A DNA stretch of 39,664 nucleotides from Planctomycetota bacterium. GTDB taxonomy: Bacteria > Planctomycetota > UBA1135 > GCA-002686595. Below are positions 17,834-28,821 of the stretch, in pieces. Under the pieces are notes generated by a model, which was given only the letters and a program-made list of their open reading frames with translations, did no database searches and was not told the DNA's origin. The DNA is taken from assembly GCA_027083445.1 (NCBI GenBank), contig JALWOP010000409.1:1-39664 (forward strand), in the 5' to 3' direction. A program made the translations under genes and the position numbers. Position 1 is the stretch's first letter. Every line of letters begins with the position of its first letter.

Positions 17834-19135
17834 TCAGCTCGGTTCCTTGATCTCGGCCTGGTCGTACAGGAAGCGCCGCACCTTGCGCTCCAGGAGCTCG
17901 ATGCTCATCTGCTGGATCAGGCCGTTTTCAACGTAGTATTTGCGTACCTCCTCCACCGATGTCTCGTTGCGGGAGGCGATGTTCTCGAGTTCCGCGTTGA
18001 TCTCGTCCTCGGTGACGAGCAATCCTTCCTTCTCACCGAGGGCTTCCACGATCAGGAGAGCTCTCATGCCCTTCTCCGCGTCCTCGCGGGCGGTCTCGCG
18101 CTGCTCCTCGAGCTGGTCCTTGATCGTCTCGGGGGGGACGCCCTGGCGGACCATCTCCTCGGCCAGGTTGCGCAGGCGGATCTCGGTCTGCTCTTCGAGC
18201 ATGGGCGCCGGGAGGGCCAGGTCCGTCTCCTCGATCAGTCGGTCGAGCAGGGCGGCCTCAATCCGATCGCGCTCGCGTTTCTCGGCGGCCTCCTCGAGCT
18301 TCTCCTTGATCCTGGTCTCCAGCGCCTCGGCATCGCTGACTTCGAGCAGGGCCCAGAGCTCCTCGTCGGAGGGAGGCACCAGGTCATAGGCTTCGTTGAC
18401 GGTGATGCGGCAGATGCCCTCCTTGCCCCGGGCCTCCTCCGTCTCGATGTATTCGGGGAGGGTGACCGGGCACTCGCGAACCTCCTCGTCACGGCAGCCG
18501 CTGAGCGCTTCCTCGAAGGCTTGGGGGTCGACGCCCGGCGGCGGAGTGTGGATGCCCAGGCGCAGGCCGGTTCGCTCGAGCACGGGCTCGCCTTCGTAGA
18601 GGAAGGCGACGTCGCAGACAGCCATGCCCTGCTCACCGAGGCCCTCGTCACCGACAGGCTCCGGCGTGGCCCGTTCGCGGCGGAGCTGTTCGATCGTGGC
18701 CTCGACCTGCTCGGGAAGCACCGGCTCGAGTTCGGATTCGATGACCTGATTCTTGTACTCGGGGAGCTCGAACTTCGGCTTGAGACTGATCTCGAAGTCC
18801 AAGCTGAAGCCTCCGTCTTCGCCGCGGGTCATCGCCTCGTTGGGAACTCGGGGATGGGAGAGGGGGCTGAGGTCGTTCTCGTCCAGGGCCTGCTTGTAGG
18901 CACGGCGGACGAACTCCTCCATGACATCCTTCTGCACCTGCTCCCCCATGCGCTTCTCGATCAGCGCCGGCGGGACCTTGCCCGGCCGGAAGCCCTTCAT
19001 GGTGACGTTGCGGCTGACCTTGCGCAGGGCGCCCTTGTACTCCTGCTCGAACTCCTCGGGGGGGATGGAGAGGGAGACCTTGGCCAGGCTGGCTTCAGAG
19101 GTGTCGACGTTTACTTGCACGGTGCTGGGGGGCAC
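17834..19135 (-). CDS. tig: Trigger factor
   Basis: This 433-residue ribosome-associated chaperone has an N-terminal ribosome-binding domain containing [17 protein letters not shown] (the FRxGKxP signature), a PPIase-type middle domain (about 150-240) and a long helical C-terminal domain with [23 protein letters not shown]. It shields nascent chains at the exit tunnel. The start used is GTG; a second GTG five codons later would give MQVNVDTS, which fits homologues equally well, and neither has a strong Shine-Dalgarno site. It heads the tig-clpP-clpX set and is divergent from the GNAT gene. Confidence 0.95.
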   Translation of the reverse strand: MPPSTVQVNVDTSEASLAKVSLSIPPEEFEQEYKGALRKVSRNVTMKGFRPGKVPPALIEKRMGEQVQKDVMEEFVRRAYKQALDENDLSPLSHPRVPNEAMTRGEDGGFSLDFEISLKPKFELPEYKNQVIESELEPVLPEQVEATIEQLRRERATPEPVGDEGLGEQGMAVCDVAFLYEGEPVLERTGLRLGIHTPPPGVDPQAFEEALSGCRDEEVRECPVTLPEYIETEEARGKEGICRITVNEAYDLVPPSDEELWALLEVSDAEALETRIKEKLEEAAEKRERDRIEAALLDRLIEETDLALPAPMLEEQTEIRLRNLAEEMVRQGVPPETIKDQLEEQRETAREDAEKGMRALLIVEALGEKEGLLVTEDEINAELENIASRNETSVEEVRKYYVENGLIQQMSIELLERKVRRFLYDQAEIKEPS

Positions 19136-19246
19136 GGGAGGTGGATGGTGGGGGAGTCGGTGGCAAAGAGGGGTAGAGATTGAACCCTTCGCCGAGCGGG
19201 GAGTCCACCCCGGGCGCTCCCGATGCGTATTCTGGGGCCGGCTTTC

Positions 19247-19251
19247 GGAGG
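19247..19251 (+). promoter_or_regulatory. Shine-Dalgarno GGAGG fixing the GNAT start
   Basis: GGAGG lies nine bases before the ATG at 19261. It rules out the longer in-frame extension beginning at 19180. Confidence 0.65.
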
Positions 19252-19260
19252 CCCAATTCG

Positions 19261-19725
19261 ATGGAGATCACCCTACAGAGTCACGCCGACGCCGCTGAGG
19301 CCCGGTCCCTCGTCCCCAAGCTCGATGCCTATATCCGCTCGGCCCTGGCCGACATCCGGGACGGGGAGCCACCTCCGGGTGGGGGGGAGGCGCTGCTCGC
19401 CCGAGCCTTCGCCGGGCCCGAGGGGGTCGTGCTCAGCGCGCGTGACCCCAAGGGTGGTGAGTGCGTGGGAATCTGTATCACGACCGCACTCCAGGATCCT
19501 CTGACCGGGGATGACCTGCCCGCGCTGGTCCTCCTGTGGGTCGATCCCCGCTGGCGGCGCCGGGGGCTGGCGCGTGCCCTGGGGGAGAGGGCCCGCGAGG
19601 AGCTGGCCGGGCGGGGTTTTCAGCGCTTGGCTGCCCGGGTCGAGAGCGGAGACGATGCCCTGATCGCCATGGGAGAGCGGTGGGGCTTCGTGCGCGTTCT
19701 CGAGTGGATGGTGCGTGAAGGATGA
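19261..19725 (+). CDS. GNAT-family N-acetyltransferase
   Basis: This 154-residue acyltransferase has the acetyl-CoA-binding core LLWVDPRWRRRGLARALGERA (RxxGxA pyrophosphate loop), preceded by the beta-strand region LPALVLLWVD and followed by LAARVESGDDALIAMGERWGF. The donor is acetyl-CoA or a related acyl-CoA; the acceptor is unknown. The start is fixed by GGAGG nine bases upstream. The last codons overlap the sirtuin gene (ATGA), so an acyltransferase and a deacylase are made from one message. It is divergent from tig. Confidence 0.8.
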   Translation: MEITLQSHADAAEARSLVPKLDAYIRSALADIRDGEPPPGGGEALLARAFAGPEGVVLSARDPKGGECVGICITTALQDPLTGDDLPALVLLWVDPRWRRRGLARALGERAREELAGRGFQRLAARVESGDDALIAMGERWGFVRVLEWMVREG

Positions 19726-20435
19726 CCCGCGTAGTCGTGCTCACGGGCGCGGGCATCTCGGCGGATTCGGGATTGGACACCTTTCGCGGCCAGGGTGGAC
19801 TCTGGGAGGGAGTGCCGGTCCAGGAGGTCGCCACGCCGGAGGCTTGGGCGCGGGACCCGGGCAGGGTCTGGCGTTTCTACCAGGCGCGGCGCCGACGCCT
19901 GCAGGACGTTCAGCCCAACGCCGCTCACCACGCCCTGGTGCGCCTGGCGGCGGCCTTGGCGCGGTCGGGAGGCGAACTGACTCTGGTCAGTCAGAACGTG
20001 GACGATCTACACCAGCGCGCCGGGAGCGAGGTGCTCGACATGCATGGCCAGCTCCTGCGCCTGCGCTGTGAGTCCTGCGGTGTGACCGCTTGGGACAGTG
20101 AGCACCTCGGGGATGACGAATTCGTCACCTGTTCGGCCTGCGCCTTCCCGCGCTTGCGGCCGGATGTCGTCTGGTTCGGTGAGACGCCCTACCACCTCAG
20201 CGCCATCGACGCGGCCCTCTCGCGTGCGAACAGGTTCATCACCATCGGCACCAGCGGAAGCGTCTATCCCGCGGCCGGCTATCTCGACTGGGCGCGCGCG
20301 GCCGGGATCGAGACCTGGGTCCAGGGCCTGGAGAGGCCCGAAAACCTTCATCCGCGGGACCGCTTTCTGCCCGGTCGGGCGGCCGAAGTCCTCCCCGCTC
20401 AGGTCGAGGAGTGGATCCAGGCCTGGGGCCTTTGA
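19722..20435 (+). CDS. cobB: CobB-type NAD-dependent protein deacylase (sirtuin)
   Basis: This 237-residue sirtuin has the NAD-binding GAGISADSG (9-17) and FRG, QNVDDLHQRAGS, catalytic H108 in DMHGQ, a four-cysteine zinc site (C116, C119, C137, C140) and RPDVVWFGE. FYQARRRRL carries Y53-x2-R56, the signature that lets class-III sirtuins bind succinyl- and malonyl-lysine, so desuccinylation is likely as well as deacetylation. The ATG overlaps the GNAT stop. Its last 37 bases overlap, tail to tail, the 3' end of the NUDIX gene. Confidence 0.93.
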   Translation: MTRVVVLTGAGISADSGLDTFRGQGGLWEGVPVQEVATPEAWARDPGRVWRFYQARRRRLQDVQPNAAHHALVRLAAALARSGGELTLVSQNVDDLHQRAGSEVLDMHGQLLRLRCESCGVTAWDSEHLGDDEFVTCSACAFPRLRPDVVWFGETPYHLSAIDAALSRANRFITIGTSGSVYPAAGYLDWARAAGIETWVQGLERPENLHPRDRFLPGRAAEVLPAQVEEWIQAWGL

Positions 20436-20999
20436 GGCGTGCCGGCGGCGATGTCGATCAGCCGGGAGAGGGAGTCGCCCGCCGCCAGGGAGCGCGCGGC
20501 AGCCGGTTCGAGCCAGGAGAGGGCATTGGACTCCTGCGAGCAGCGTTCCCGAGCGCCGGATGGGGCCCGGGCCAGGTAGCGCACGTCGAAGTGGCGGTGC
20601 TGGGGTTCACCGGGGCGGGCGGGGATCACATGGATGTCGAGGTCGACGGGCTCGGCGCTGATCCATTCCGGCACGATACCGCTCTCCTCGACCGTCTCGC
20701 GCCAGGCGACTCCGAGCAGGTTGGCATCCCCATCGCAGTGTCCACCGAATTGCAGCCAGCGTCCGAGCTTGGCGTGGTGGTGCAAGAGGACGCGCGTGGC
20801 GCTCGAATCGAGTAGCAGGCAGGAGGCGGTCAGGTGCCCCTCCAGGCAGGAGCGCAGGTGCGCATCCCGCGGATGGGCGTCGATCCAGGCCAGGATGCGC
20901 TCGCGAGCCTCGGCTTGCACCGCAAGGGTCGGAACGAAGCGGACCAGGATCTCGCGGGCGACCCGAAGGTCTTCGCTGGGGGTGAAAGGCGCCGCCCTC

Positions 21000-21007
<8 letters not shown>
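20399..21007 (-). CDS. NUDIX hydrolase
   Basis: The protein is about 202 residues with a NUDIX box read as GHCDGDANLLGVAWRETVEE followed by SGI. The metal-binding REUxEE core is intact, but the Glu of Gx5E is Ala here. LQFGGH before the box and HRHFDVRYLARA after it fit NUDIX proteins that hydrolyse nucleoside-diphosphate derivatives. The start is taken as GTG at 21007, overlapping the EttA stop (GTGGCTGA), because the frame further upstream lies inside ettA and lacks a good site. The substrate is unknown. Confidence 0.8.
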
Positions 21008-22670
<1,663 letters not shown>

Positions 22671-22756
22671 TTTTCTTCCTCGCGCTTGGCGGCCGGGGAG
22701 GATATCGGCCCGCTGCCCGCTCGCCTACCCCGGCGCCAATCGCAGCAGCCCCCAGG

Positions 22757-24544
22757 TCAGCTCCCCAGCGGTACGGGAGTCCAGCGGGACCCACGAGGTG
22801 CGTCCACTTCTGGCCGACCCTCACCCCGATCGCGCAGGAGGAGCAGGACCCGCGCCCGCCCGACATCCTCGTAATCCGGTTCGGGGTAGGTCGAACCTGC
22901 GAGTTCCGTCTCGGAACCCACGTCTTCCTGCAGGATGGCGCGGACACCCGGGATCAGGGAGAGGTGGCGTTCGCTGGCGCGGCCGGGTCCGTGGGTGTCA
23001 TGCAGCTCGAAGAGGACTCGCAGGGCGCGCACCGTCCGGCGTGCGCCGAGACCGTCTTCGACGAAGATGAGGTCGATCTCGAGGTCGGAGAGGACCTGGG
23101 CCAGGTGGGAGCGGGCGGCCCAGGTGAGTCCCATGCTCCAGGAGCGGGTGAAGGGCAAGATGTGTTCCGGTCCCTCGGGCTCGGGTTCGTCCCGCATCAG
23201 GCCGCGCACGAACCACAGGTGTGGTGCCAGGAAGTAGCCCCTGCCCCGCTCATAGGTGCGTCCCGAGGCCTCGTTCAACGCGCGCGTCACCGCTCGGAAG
23301 ACCCTTCGGCGCATGTCCTGGATCCAACGCCGCTGGAGGCGCGCGCCCGCGCCGGGCTCCGCCAACCAGCCCGGAGGAACCTCAGGGGGCAGGGTCGGAC
23401 CGAAGAGCGGGTCGATAGGCGCGGCGTCCGGGCGGAAGAAGAGGCGCAGCTCTCCACGCTCCGAGCGCCTGCCGGCCCGTCGCCAGCCCAGCTTGCGCAG
23501 GGCCGCGAGGTCGGAGGGGGAGACCTGGCCATCGAGACGGACGGGGGGGCGGCGCCGGCCGGCGCGCTCGAAGGCGAGGGCACGACCGGAGAGACCCACC
23601 AGGAGCACGAGCAGCGTCACCGAGAGGGTGAGCAGGGACCAGGCCAGGGTGCGGCCGAGGAAGCGCGTCAGCGCCATGGTGGTCACCCCTGTCGCGGGGC
23701 GCCAGAGCTCATCCCCGAGGCAGAGGAGCAGGGGGATGCAGGTGAGGGCCAGGCCGACGCTGCCGACCACCATGGCAAGGGAGCGCCAGCGCAGGCCGTA
23801 GGTGCGTCCGCGGTGGTGCCACACGAAACCGTGGCGCGCCGGGCAGGCGGCCAGGACGAGGGCGGCGAGGGCGGTGACCGCTAGGGCGGCGAGGGCGGCA
23901 TAGCGGGCCGGGACGAAGGCGGCGGCGAGGAGCAGGGCAGCGGCACCGATCAGGGTGCCCCGTCGCCGGCCCAAGCGCGGCCGGCCCCGGTCCGTCACGT
24001 GGGAGAGACGATCGCTCTGGGCGGCCAGGGGGAGCATGAAGCCGAGGAAGGCGACGAAGCCGGCCCAGAGCCATGCAAGCCCCAGGAGCAGGAGGTAGGC
24101 GACATAGCTCGTGTCCGCCAGGGCGCGCAAGCCTTCCGGTGTGAAGCGTGAGAGGGGGATCAGGACGCCTAGTAGCGCCCCCGCGGCCAGGGCCTCCAAG
24201 AGGAGCACGCCCGGGATCCGCTGGGGCAGGGGTGGAGTGCCGCGGAAGTCGATGCCGATGCGCACGCCCCCGGGCAGAAGGTGTTTGCAGCGCTGACGCA
24301 GGTGGTCGACCCCCCGGGTCAGGGCAGCGACCCAGGCGATGTCTACCTGTCGATGCAGGACCAGGGTTCCGAGGGCCAGGGCCAGGAGGCCGGAGAGGAA
24401 CAGCCCGTCCACCGCGTCGCTGCGCCAGTGTCCCCCCAGGTTCTCCAGGGCGAGCAGAGCGGAGAGCCACACCGCAGCCGCCAGCCAATCCTCCCGTCGC
24501 GCGCGGAGGTGGGTGGGCCGGGGGAGGCGCAGGCGCAGATGCAT
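22757..24544 (-). CDS. Multi-pass membrane protein with large C-terminal soluble domain, unknown function
   Basis: This 595-residue protein is not assigned to any family I recognise. About eight hydrophobic helices lie in residues 20-320 (for example 20-38, 46-64, 109-130, 145-172, 197-236, 255-275, 290-320). A soluble, Arg-rich domain of about 270 residues follows. It contains RRVFRAVTRALNEASGRTY, YFLAPHLWFVRGLMRDE and SDLEIDLIFVEDGLGARR. No catalytic motif is clear. It is the first gene of a minus-strand run leading into ettA and the NUDIX gene (86 bases before ettA) and is divergent from the ALDH7 gene. Confidence 0.7.
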   Translation of the reverse strand: MHLRLRLPRPTHLRARREDWLAAAVWLSALLALENLGGHWRSDAVDGLFLSGLLALALGTLVLHRQVDIAWVAALTRGVDHLRQRCKHLLPGGVRIGIDFRGTPPLPQRIPGVLLLEALAAGALLGVLIPLSRFTPEGLRALADTSYVAYLLLLGLAWLWAGFVAFLGFMLPLAAQSDRLSHVTDRGRPRLGRRRGTLIGAAALLLAAAFVPARYAALAALAVTALAALVLAACPARHGFVWHHRGRTYGLRWRSLAMVVGSVGLALTCIPLLLCLGDELWRPATGVTTMALTRFLGRTLAWSLLTLSVTLLVLLVGLSGRALAFERAGRRRPPVRLDGQVSPSDLAALRKLGWRRAGRRSERGELRLFFRPDAAPIDPLFGPTLPPEVPPGWLAEPGAGARLQRRWIQDMRRRVFRAVTRALNEASGRTYERGRGYFLAPHLWFVRGLMRDEPEPEGPEHILPFTRSWSMGLTWAARSHLAQVLSDLEIDLIFVEDGLGARRTVRALRVLFELHDTHGPGRASERHLSLIPGVRAILQEDVGSETELAGSTYPEPDYEDVGRARVLLLLRDRGEGRPEVDAPRGSRWTPVPLGS

Positions 24545-24634
24545 GCACCGAGACTAGCTCATGGGCGGAGGCGATGGAGGCCCCGGCCCGTTATCCTCTT
24601 GCGCCCTCATTCTCGGTAGCCCCTCCTCATCCCC

Positions 24635-26152
24635 ATGGATTTCAAGAAGACCCTCGGTATTCAGGACCTGAACTCCGGTGCCTACGCAGGCGAGTGGCTC
24701 GCCACCAGCGGCCCCCCGCTCGAGACCCGCAATCCCGCCACGGGTGAGCTCCTCGCGGTCGTCACCCAGGCGACCGCAGCCGAATACGACCAGGTGGTCG
24801 ATCGGGCGGCGGAGGCCTTCGAGCGTTGGCGCGAGATTCCCGCCCCCAGGCGGGGTGACATCGTCCGTCGGGTGGGCAACGCCATCCGCGAACACAAGGA
24901 TGTCCTGGGGCGGTTGATCTCCCTGGAGATGGGCAAGATCATTCAGGAGGGTTGGGGTGAGGTGCAGGAGTGCATCGACATCTGCGACTTCGCCACGGGG
25001 CTCTCGCGCCAGCTCTACGGTTTGACCATGCCCAGTGAGCGGCCCGGCCACTCGATGCGCGAGCAGTGGCATCCCCTGGGCAGCGTAGGCATCCTGACCG
25101 CCTTCAACTTTCCGATGGCGGTCTGGGCTTGGAACACGGCCTTGGCTTGGGTCTGTGGCGATGCTTGCATCTGGAAACCCAGCCCCAAGACGCCGCTGTG
25201 CGCCATCGGATTGGTCAACGTCGTGCGTCCCGTGCTGGAGGAGGAGGGTCTGGGCGCCCTGGCCTCGCTCGTCATCGGCAGCAACGAGGAGGTCGCCGCG
25301 CGCATGCTGGACGACGAACGCTTGCCCTTGATCTCCTTCACCGGATCGTCCCAGGTCGGCAAGCACGTCGCCGGTCGGGTGGCGGGCCGCTTCGGCCGAA
25401 CGATTCTCGAGTGTGGCGGCAACAACGCCATCATCGTCATGGAGGACGCCGACCTGGACATGCTGCTGCCCGCGACCCTTTTCGGTGCGGTGGGGACCGC
25501 CGGCCAGCGCTGCACGACGACGCGCCGTCTTCTCGTCCAGCGCGGTGTCTTCGACGAGATCAAGAGTCGACTGGTGCGCGCCTACGACGACATCCGCATC
25601 GGCGATCCGACCGAGGAGGGCACCCTCTGCGGTCCCCTGATCGACCAGGCCGCCGTCGAGACGATGCAGAAGGCCATTGCGGACTGCCAGGCCGAGGGGG
25701 GGGAGCTCCTGCGCGGAGGCGAGCGGGTGCGGCCGGAGGGCTGCGAGGAGGGAAACTTCGTCTCGCCCGCCATCCTGGTCGCGCGCAACGACTTCAAGAC
25801 CGTGCAGCAGGAGACCTTTGCTCCGATCCTCTACCTGATCCCCTTCGATACCCTGGATGAGGCCATCGCCCTGCACAACGGCGTTCCGCAGGGGCTTTCG
25901 AGCGCGATCTTCACCCGTGACGTGCGGGCGGCGGAACGCTTCCTCTCGGCCGTGGGGTCGGATTGCGGGATCGCCAACGTCAACATCGGCACCTCGGGGG
26001 CGGAGATCGGCGGAGCCTTCGGCGGTGAGAAGGAGACCGGTGGTGGCCGGGAGTCCGGGTCGGATGCCTGGAAGGCCTACATGCGCCGCCAGACCAACAC
26101 CGTCAACTGGTCGAGCGAGCTCCCGCTCGCCCAGGGCATCCAGTTCGGCTGA
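24635..26152 (+). CDS. amaB: ALDH7-type 2-aminoadipate 6-semialdehyde dehydrogenase
   Basis: This 505-residue aldehyde dehydrogenase is of the ALDH7/antiquitin group. It carries GHSMREQWHPLGSVGILTAF, the oxyanion residue N158 in FNFP, WKPSPKTPL, FTGSSQVGKHV, general base E259 in ILECGGNN and nucleophile C293 in TAGQRCTTTRRL. The family oxidises 2-aminoadipate 6-semialdehyde (and related semialdehydes) with NAD+ to 2-aminoadipate, which is the step after lysine 6-transaminase (8453-9766). It stands alone here, divergent from the membrane protein gene, and ends before a repeat and a hairpin. Other semialdehyde substrates remain possible. Confidence 0.88.
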   Translation: MDFKKTLGIQDLNSGAYAGEWLATSGPPLETRNPATGELLAVVTQATAAEYDQVVDRAAEAFERWREIPAPRRGDIVRRVGNAIREHKDVLGRLISLEMGKIIQEGWGEVQECIDICDFATGLSRQLYGLTMPSERPGHSMREQWHPLGSVGILTAFNFPMAVWAWNTALAWVCGDACIWKPSPKTPLCAIGLVNVVRPVLEEEGLGALASLVIGSNEEVAARMLDDERLPLISFTGSSQVGKHVAGRVAGRFGRTILECGGNNAIIVMEDADLDMLLPATLFGAVGTAGQRCTTTRRLLVQRGVFDEIKSRLVRAYDDIRIGDPTEEGTLCGPLIDQAAVETMQKAIADCQAEGGELLRGGERVRPEGCEEGNFVSPAILVARNDFKTVQQETFAPILYLIPFDTLDEAIALHNGVPQGLSSAIFTRDVRAAERFLSAVGSDCGIANVNIGTSGAEIGGAFGGEKETGGGRESGSDAWKAYMRRQTNTVNWSSELPLAQGIQFG

Positions 26153-26219
26153 GCCTGCTTCGGCTGCGGCTGGGTCTGCCTCGGCTGGGTCTGCCTCGGC
26201 TGGGCCTGCCTCGGCTGGG
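26153..26219. repeat. 15-bp tandem repeat just after the ALDH7 stop
   Basis: Three contiguous copies of TCTGCCTCGGCTGGG lie at 26175-26189, 26190-26204 and 26205-26219; the third has C for T at its first base. A degenerate partial copy lies in 26153-26174. The period is 15, so all copies stay in one frame. No spacer sequences separate them, so this is not CRISPR. Confidence 0.85.
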
Positions 26220-26230
26220 ATCGGGCAAAG

Positions 26231-26265
26231 GAGCGGGGAAGGCCCCCCTGGGACCTTCCCCGCTC
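26231..26265. terminator. Perfect 12-bp inverted repeat between convergent genes
   Basis: Arms 26231-26242 and 26254-26265 are exact reverse complements with an 11-base loop. The hairpin lies between the ALDH7 gene (plus) and the lipoprotein gene (minus), so it can serve both. There is no U-tract on either side, so Rho-independent termination is plausible but atypical. Confidence 0.7.
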
Positions 26266-26298
26266 GCGTCGCTTGCATCGCACCCCCCCGGGCCGTGA

Positions 26299-28776
26299 CT
26301 ACGGCTCGGGTGTCTGTTGTACATCCGCAAGAAGGGCGCTGAAGGTCTGCAGGTTCGCAGTCCCCTGTCCCTCCAGCAGGGTTTCGAGGTCCCCACCTCC
26401 CAGCATCTGCGCCGCCCGGAAGAGGAAGAGAGGGTCCCCCGTTTCCTCATAGGCGTAGGCCAGGCTGGCGAAGTACTCGTGGTTGGTCGTATAGCTGCCA
26501 AAGGCATCGGACGGCAAGTTGAAGCAGAAGTCCCCTTCGGAGGGATCGGAAGGCCCGACGCCATAGAAGTTCCAGGGCTGTCCCGCTTCTTCGTTCCAGA
26601 AGGGGGGCGTACAGGCGGCCCGTACGTTTCCAACCAGGGTCTCAGCGATCCGCTTCGCCCGCTCCTCGTCCACACCCTGGAATACGCTGCGCTGCATACC
26701 GCGCAGGGCATTGTCGGTGTAGGAGCTGTGACCTAGGTAGCGGATGCGATACTTGCCATCGAACTGCTTGGTTCCGACGTAGCTGGACATGATGTTGCCT
26801 GAGCAGGTCGAGGCGCCATCCTCGGCGACCTGGGCGATCTTCTCGAACCAGGGGTAGAGCCGCTCGCGCAGTTCCGTGTCACCTACCAGGTAGGCCGCGA
26901 CGGAGACATCCGTGCCCCAGCCCTCGGCGCGGGAGAGATCGACTCCCTGGCCCGGATACTCGGCGACGTAGTCCATGCGTGCGCGCAGTCCTGTCCCTTG
27001 GACGTATCCATAGGCGCTGTTGGTGTGCTCGTGGAAGCCGAGGCGGAAGATCTCCTCCGCGGCGATGAGCTGATCCTTGGCGAGCGAATCGTTGGCCATC
27101 CAGGCGAGCAGCTTCAGGTTGCGCGTGTAGCGGATGAAGTGCTGGATGTCGATCGGCATCCACCCCTTGAGGGCGTCTCGATAACCGGGCACACGACCCT
27201 GGGCCTCGGCGGCTTCGATCTGGAACATCGGCGCGTCATTGAAGCCGAAGGGGTCCGAACCGGGGTTGGGTCGGATGTAGAAGGATCCGTTGGCGTAGGG
27301 TGCACCGAACCCCTCGGTGACCATGATGTCCTCGACCCGTGTGGGCGTGCCGTCAGAGCCGAAGAGAGCCGTCGGCTGACGGTCGCTATAGGCGCGCAGC
27401 CGCAGTTGGGCCAGCTCGTAGCCCTCGGGTCGGCCGACGCTGAGCTCCACCAAGCCGTCGGTGATCATGATCTCGTCCCCCCCGGTCATACCCCCATAGG
27501 CCACCCCCCAGGGCTGGGCCCAGCCCATCGCGGCGGAGATGAAGGGGTAACTGCCACTCTCACCCGTGGCGAGCTGATCACGGCAGGTCTGCCACCTTCC
27601 GACCAGGTCCGCCTCGAGCGCGTCCAGGTTCAGGTAGCTGAGATCGGGCAGGCGGTGGGCCTGGGGAAACCAGCGCGCCGTGCGCGGGTTCCACCAGGAC
27701 CAGTAGGCCTCTCCGTTGGTCTGCGTTCCGGGACGGCAGTAGGCCAGGCGCTCCCCGTGCAGCATCGCCTCGGCCTCCTTGCGCGCCTCCGGGGTGCGCC
27801 AGATGGCGAGACGCCGAATGAAGCGACTCTGCTTGGGCAGGCAGTGGAGCTTGCCGTTCGCCAGGGGCTTCACCAGGGGCAGGGCCCAGTGGTTTCCGAG
27901 GGGCCCTCCCTGGCCGAGGGAGGGGTGCTGGAAGAGCGTGCTCGCCTTCCATCCGGAGGGCAGGTGCAGGACCAGGTCCTCGAAGAAGAGGTCGTCCATG
28001 GCCGTGTCATTGCTCGTCGATGGATCGAGCCCGTCCATGCCGTTGTGGACGTGCAGGTCAAGGAGGAACCACTCCTCGGAGTCGAAGGTGGTCACGTAGG
28101 CGTGGACGCCCATCATGTGGTCCAGTGTTCCCTGGTTGCCACCCTTGGGTTGCGTGGGGAGCAGGACCTCATGCACCGCATACTCAGCGGCGAGGGCGCC
28201 CTCGCGCAGCTCCCGTGCACGGGGGTCCTTGGCCAGGACCTGGGCGAAGAGATCCGCCTTGTAGACGTTGCCGAAAACGTCCTTGGTGGAGAGGGTCAGG
28301 GCACCTGGGGTGGCCAGCATCTCCTTGACGTCTCGATCGAGTCGCATCTTGGCTGCGTCGTGATCCTTTTGGACGACGAACAGGGGCATGCGGTCCCCCG
28401 GTGCCACCTTGGGACCTCGTCGGACACGGGCGATCAGCTCGACGACCGAAGCGCCATCCTCGGGGTCGGGATAGCGGCTGACGACCTCGACCTGCGTGCG
28501 CGCGGTTTGCCCGGGCCAGGTGACGACCGCCAGGGGCGTCGTTCCTTCGTCAGCGTCCTGCTCCGGCAGATAGGTCCCCTCGGGTACGGGCAGGGTCGCC
28601 CGTACGATGAACTCCTTGGCGTCCGGAGCGACCAGGTCGAGCTTGGCGACCACGTCGTGACGAGTGACGGATTCGCCCCCGTCCTCGGCGGCGTTCCCCA
28701 GGCCCGCTGACTGCGATCCTCCCCCACATCCGGTCACCAGCGCTCCCAGTAGGAGCGCGGTCAGGCCGTGCTTCAT
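26299..28776 (-). CDS. Large lipoprotein of unknown family, paralogue A
   Basis: This 825-residue protein has a lipoprotein signal (LVTGC, lipidated C17) and is exported. After a low-complexity linker, residues about 45-140 form a beta-rich module (TLPVPEGTYLP, VVSRYPDPEDGASVVEL). This recalls, without proof, the N-terminal barrel of YetA/PL26-type rhamnogalacturonan lyases. A long second half follows with WSWWNP (359-364), YGGMTGGDE (427-435), RAYSDRQPTAL (461-471), FIRYTRNLK (547-555), ANDSLAKD (561-568) and STCSGN; its helical regions could form an alpha/alpha toroid. The next gene upstream encodes a clear paralogue sharing these motifs in order. Enzymatic activity on a polymer is only a hypothesis. 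A GGGGGA site precedes the ATG. Confidence 0.75.
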   Translation of the reverse strand: MKHGLTALLLGALVTGCGGGSQSAGLGNAAEDGGESVTRHDVVAKLDLVAPDAKEFIVRATLPVPEGTYLPEQDADEGTTPLAVVTWPGQTARTQVEVVSRYPDPEDGASVVELIARVRRGPKVAPGDRMPLFVVQKDHDAAKMRLDRDVKEMLATPGALTLSTKDVFGNVYKADLFAQVLAKDPRARELREGALAAEYAVHEVLLPTQPKGGNQGTLDHMMGVHAYVTTFDSEEWFLLDLHVHNGMDGLDPSTSNDTAMDDLFFEDLVLHLPSGWKASTLFQHPSLGQGGPLGNHWALPLVKPLANGKLHCLPKQSRFIRRLAIWRTPEARKEAEAMLHGERLAYCRPGTQTNGEAYWSWWNPRTARWFPQAHRLPDLSYLNLDALEADLVGRWQTCRDQLATGESGSYPFISAAMGWAQPWGVAYGGMTGGDEIMITDGLVELSVGRPEGYELAQLRLRAYSDRQPTALFGSDGTPTRVEDIMVTEGFGAPYANGSFYIRPNPGSDPFGFNDAPMFQIEAAEAQGRVPGYRDALKGWMPIDIQHFIRYTRNLKLLAWMANDSLAKDQLIAAEEIFRLGFHEHTNSAYGYVQGTGLRARMDYVAEYPGQGVDLSRAEGWGTDVSVAAYLVGDTELRERLYPWFEKIAQVAEDGASTCSGNIMSSYVGTKQFDGKYRIRYLGHSSYTDNALRGMQRSVFQGVDEERAKRIAETLVGNVRAACTPPFWNEEAGQPWNFYGVGPSDPSEGDFCFNLPSDAFGSYTTNHEYFASLAYAYEETGDPLFLFRAAQMLGGGDLETLLEGQGTANLQTFSALLADVQQTPEP

Positions 28777-28821
28777 TTCGCATCCCCCGTGCGACAGTTC
28801 CCCTTCGAGCCCCCCCCGGGG

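Noticed and set aside
26153-26219. CRISPR array
   Set aside because: The 15-bp units are contiguous with no spacers and no cas genes are present.
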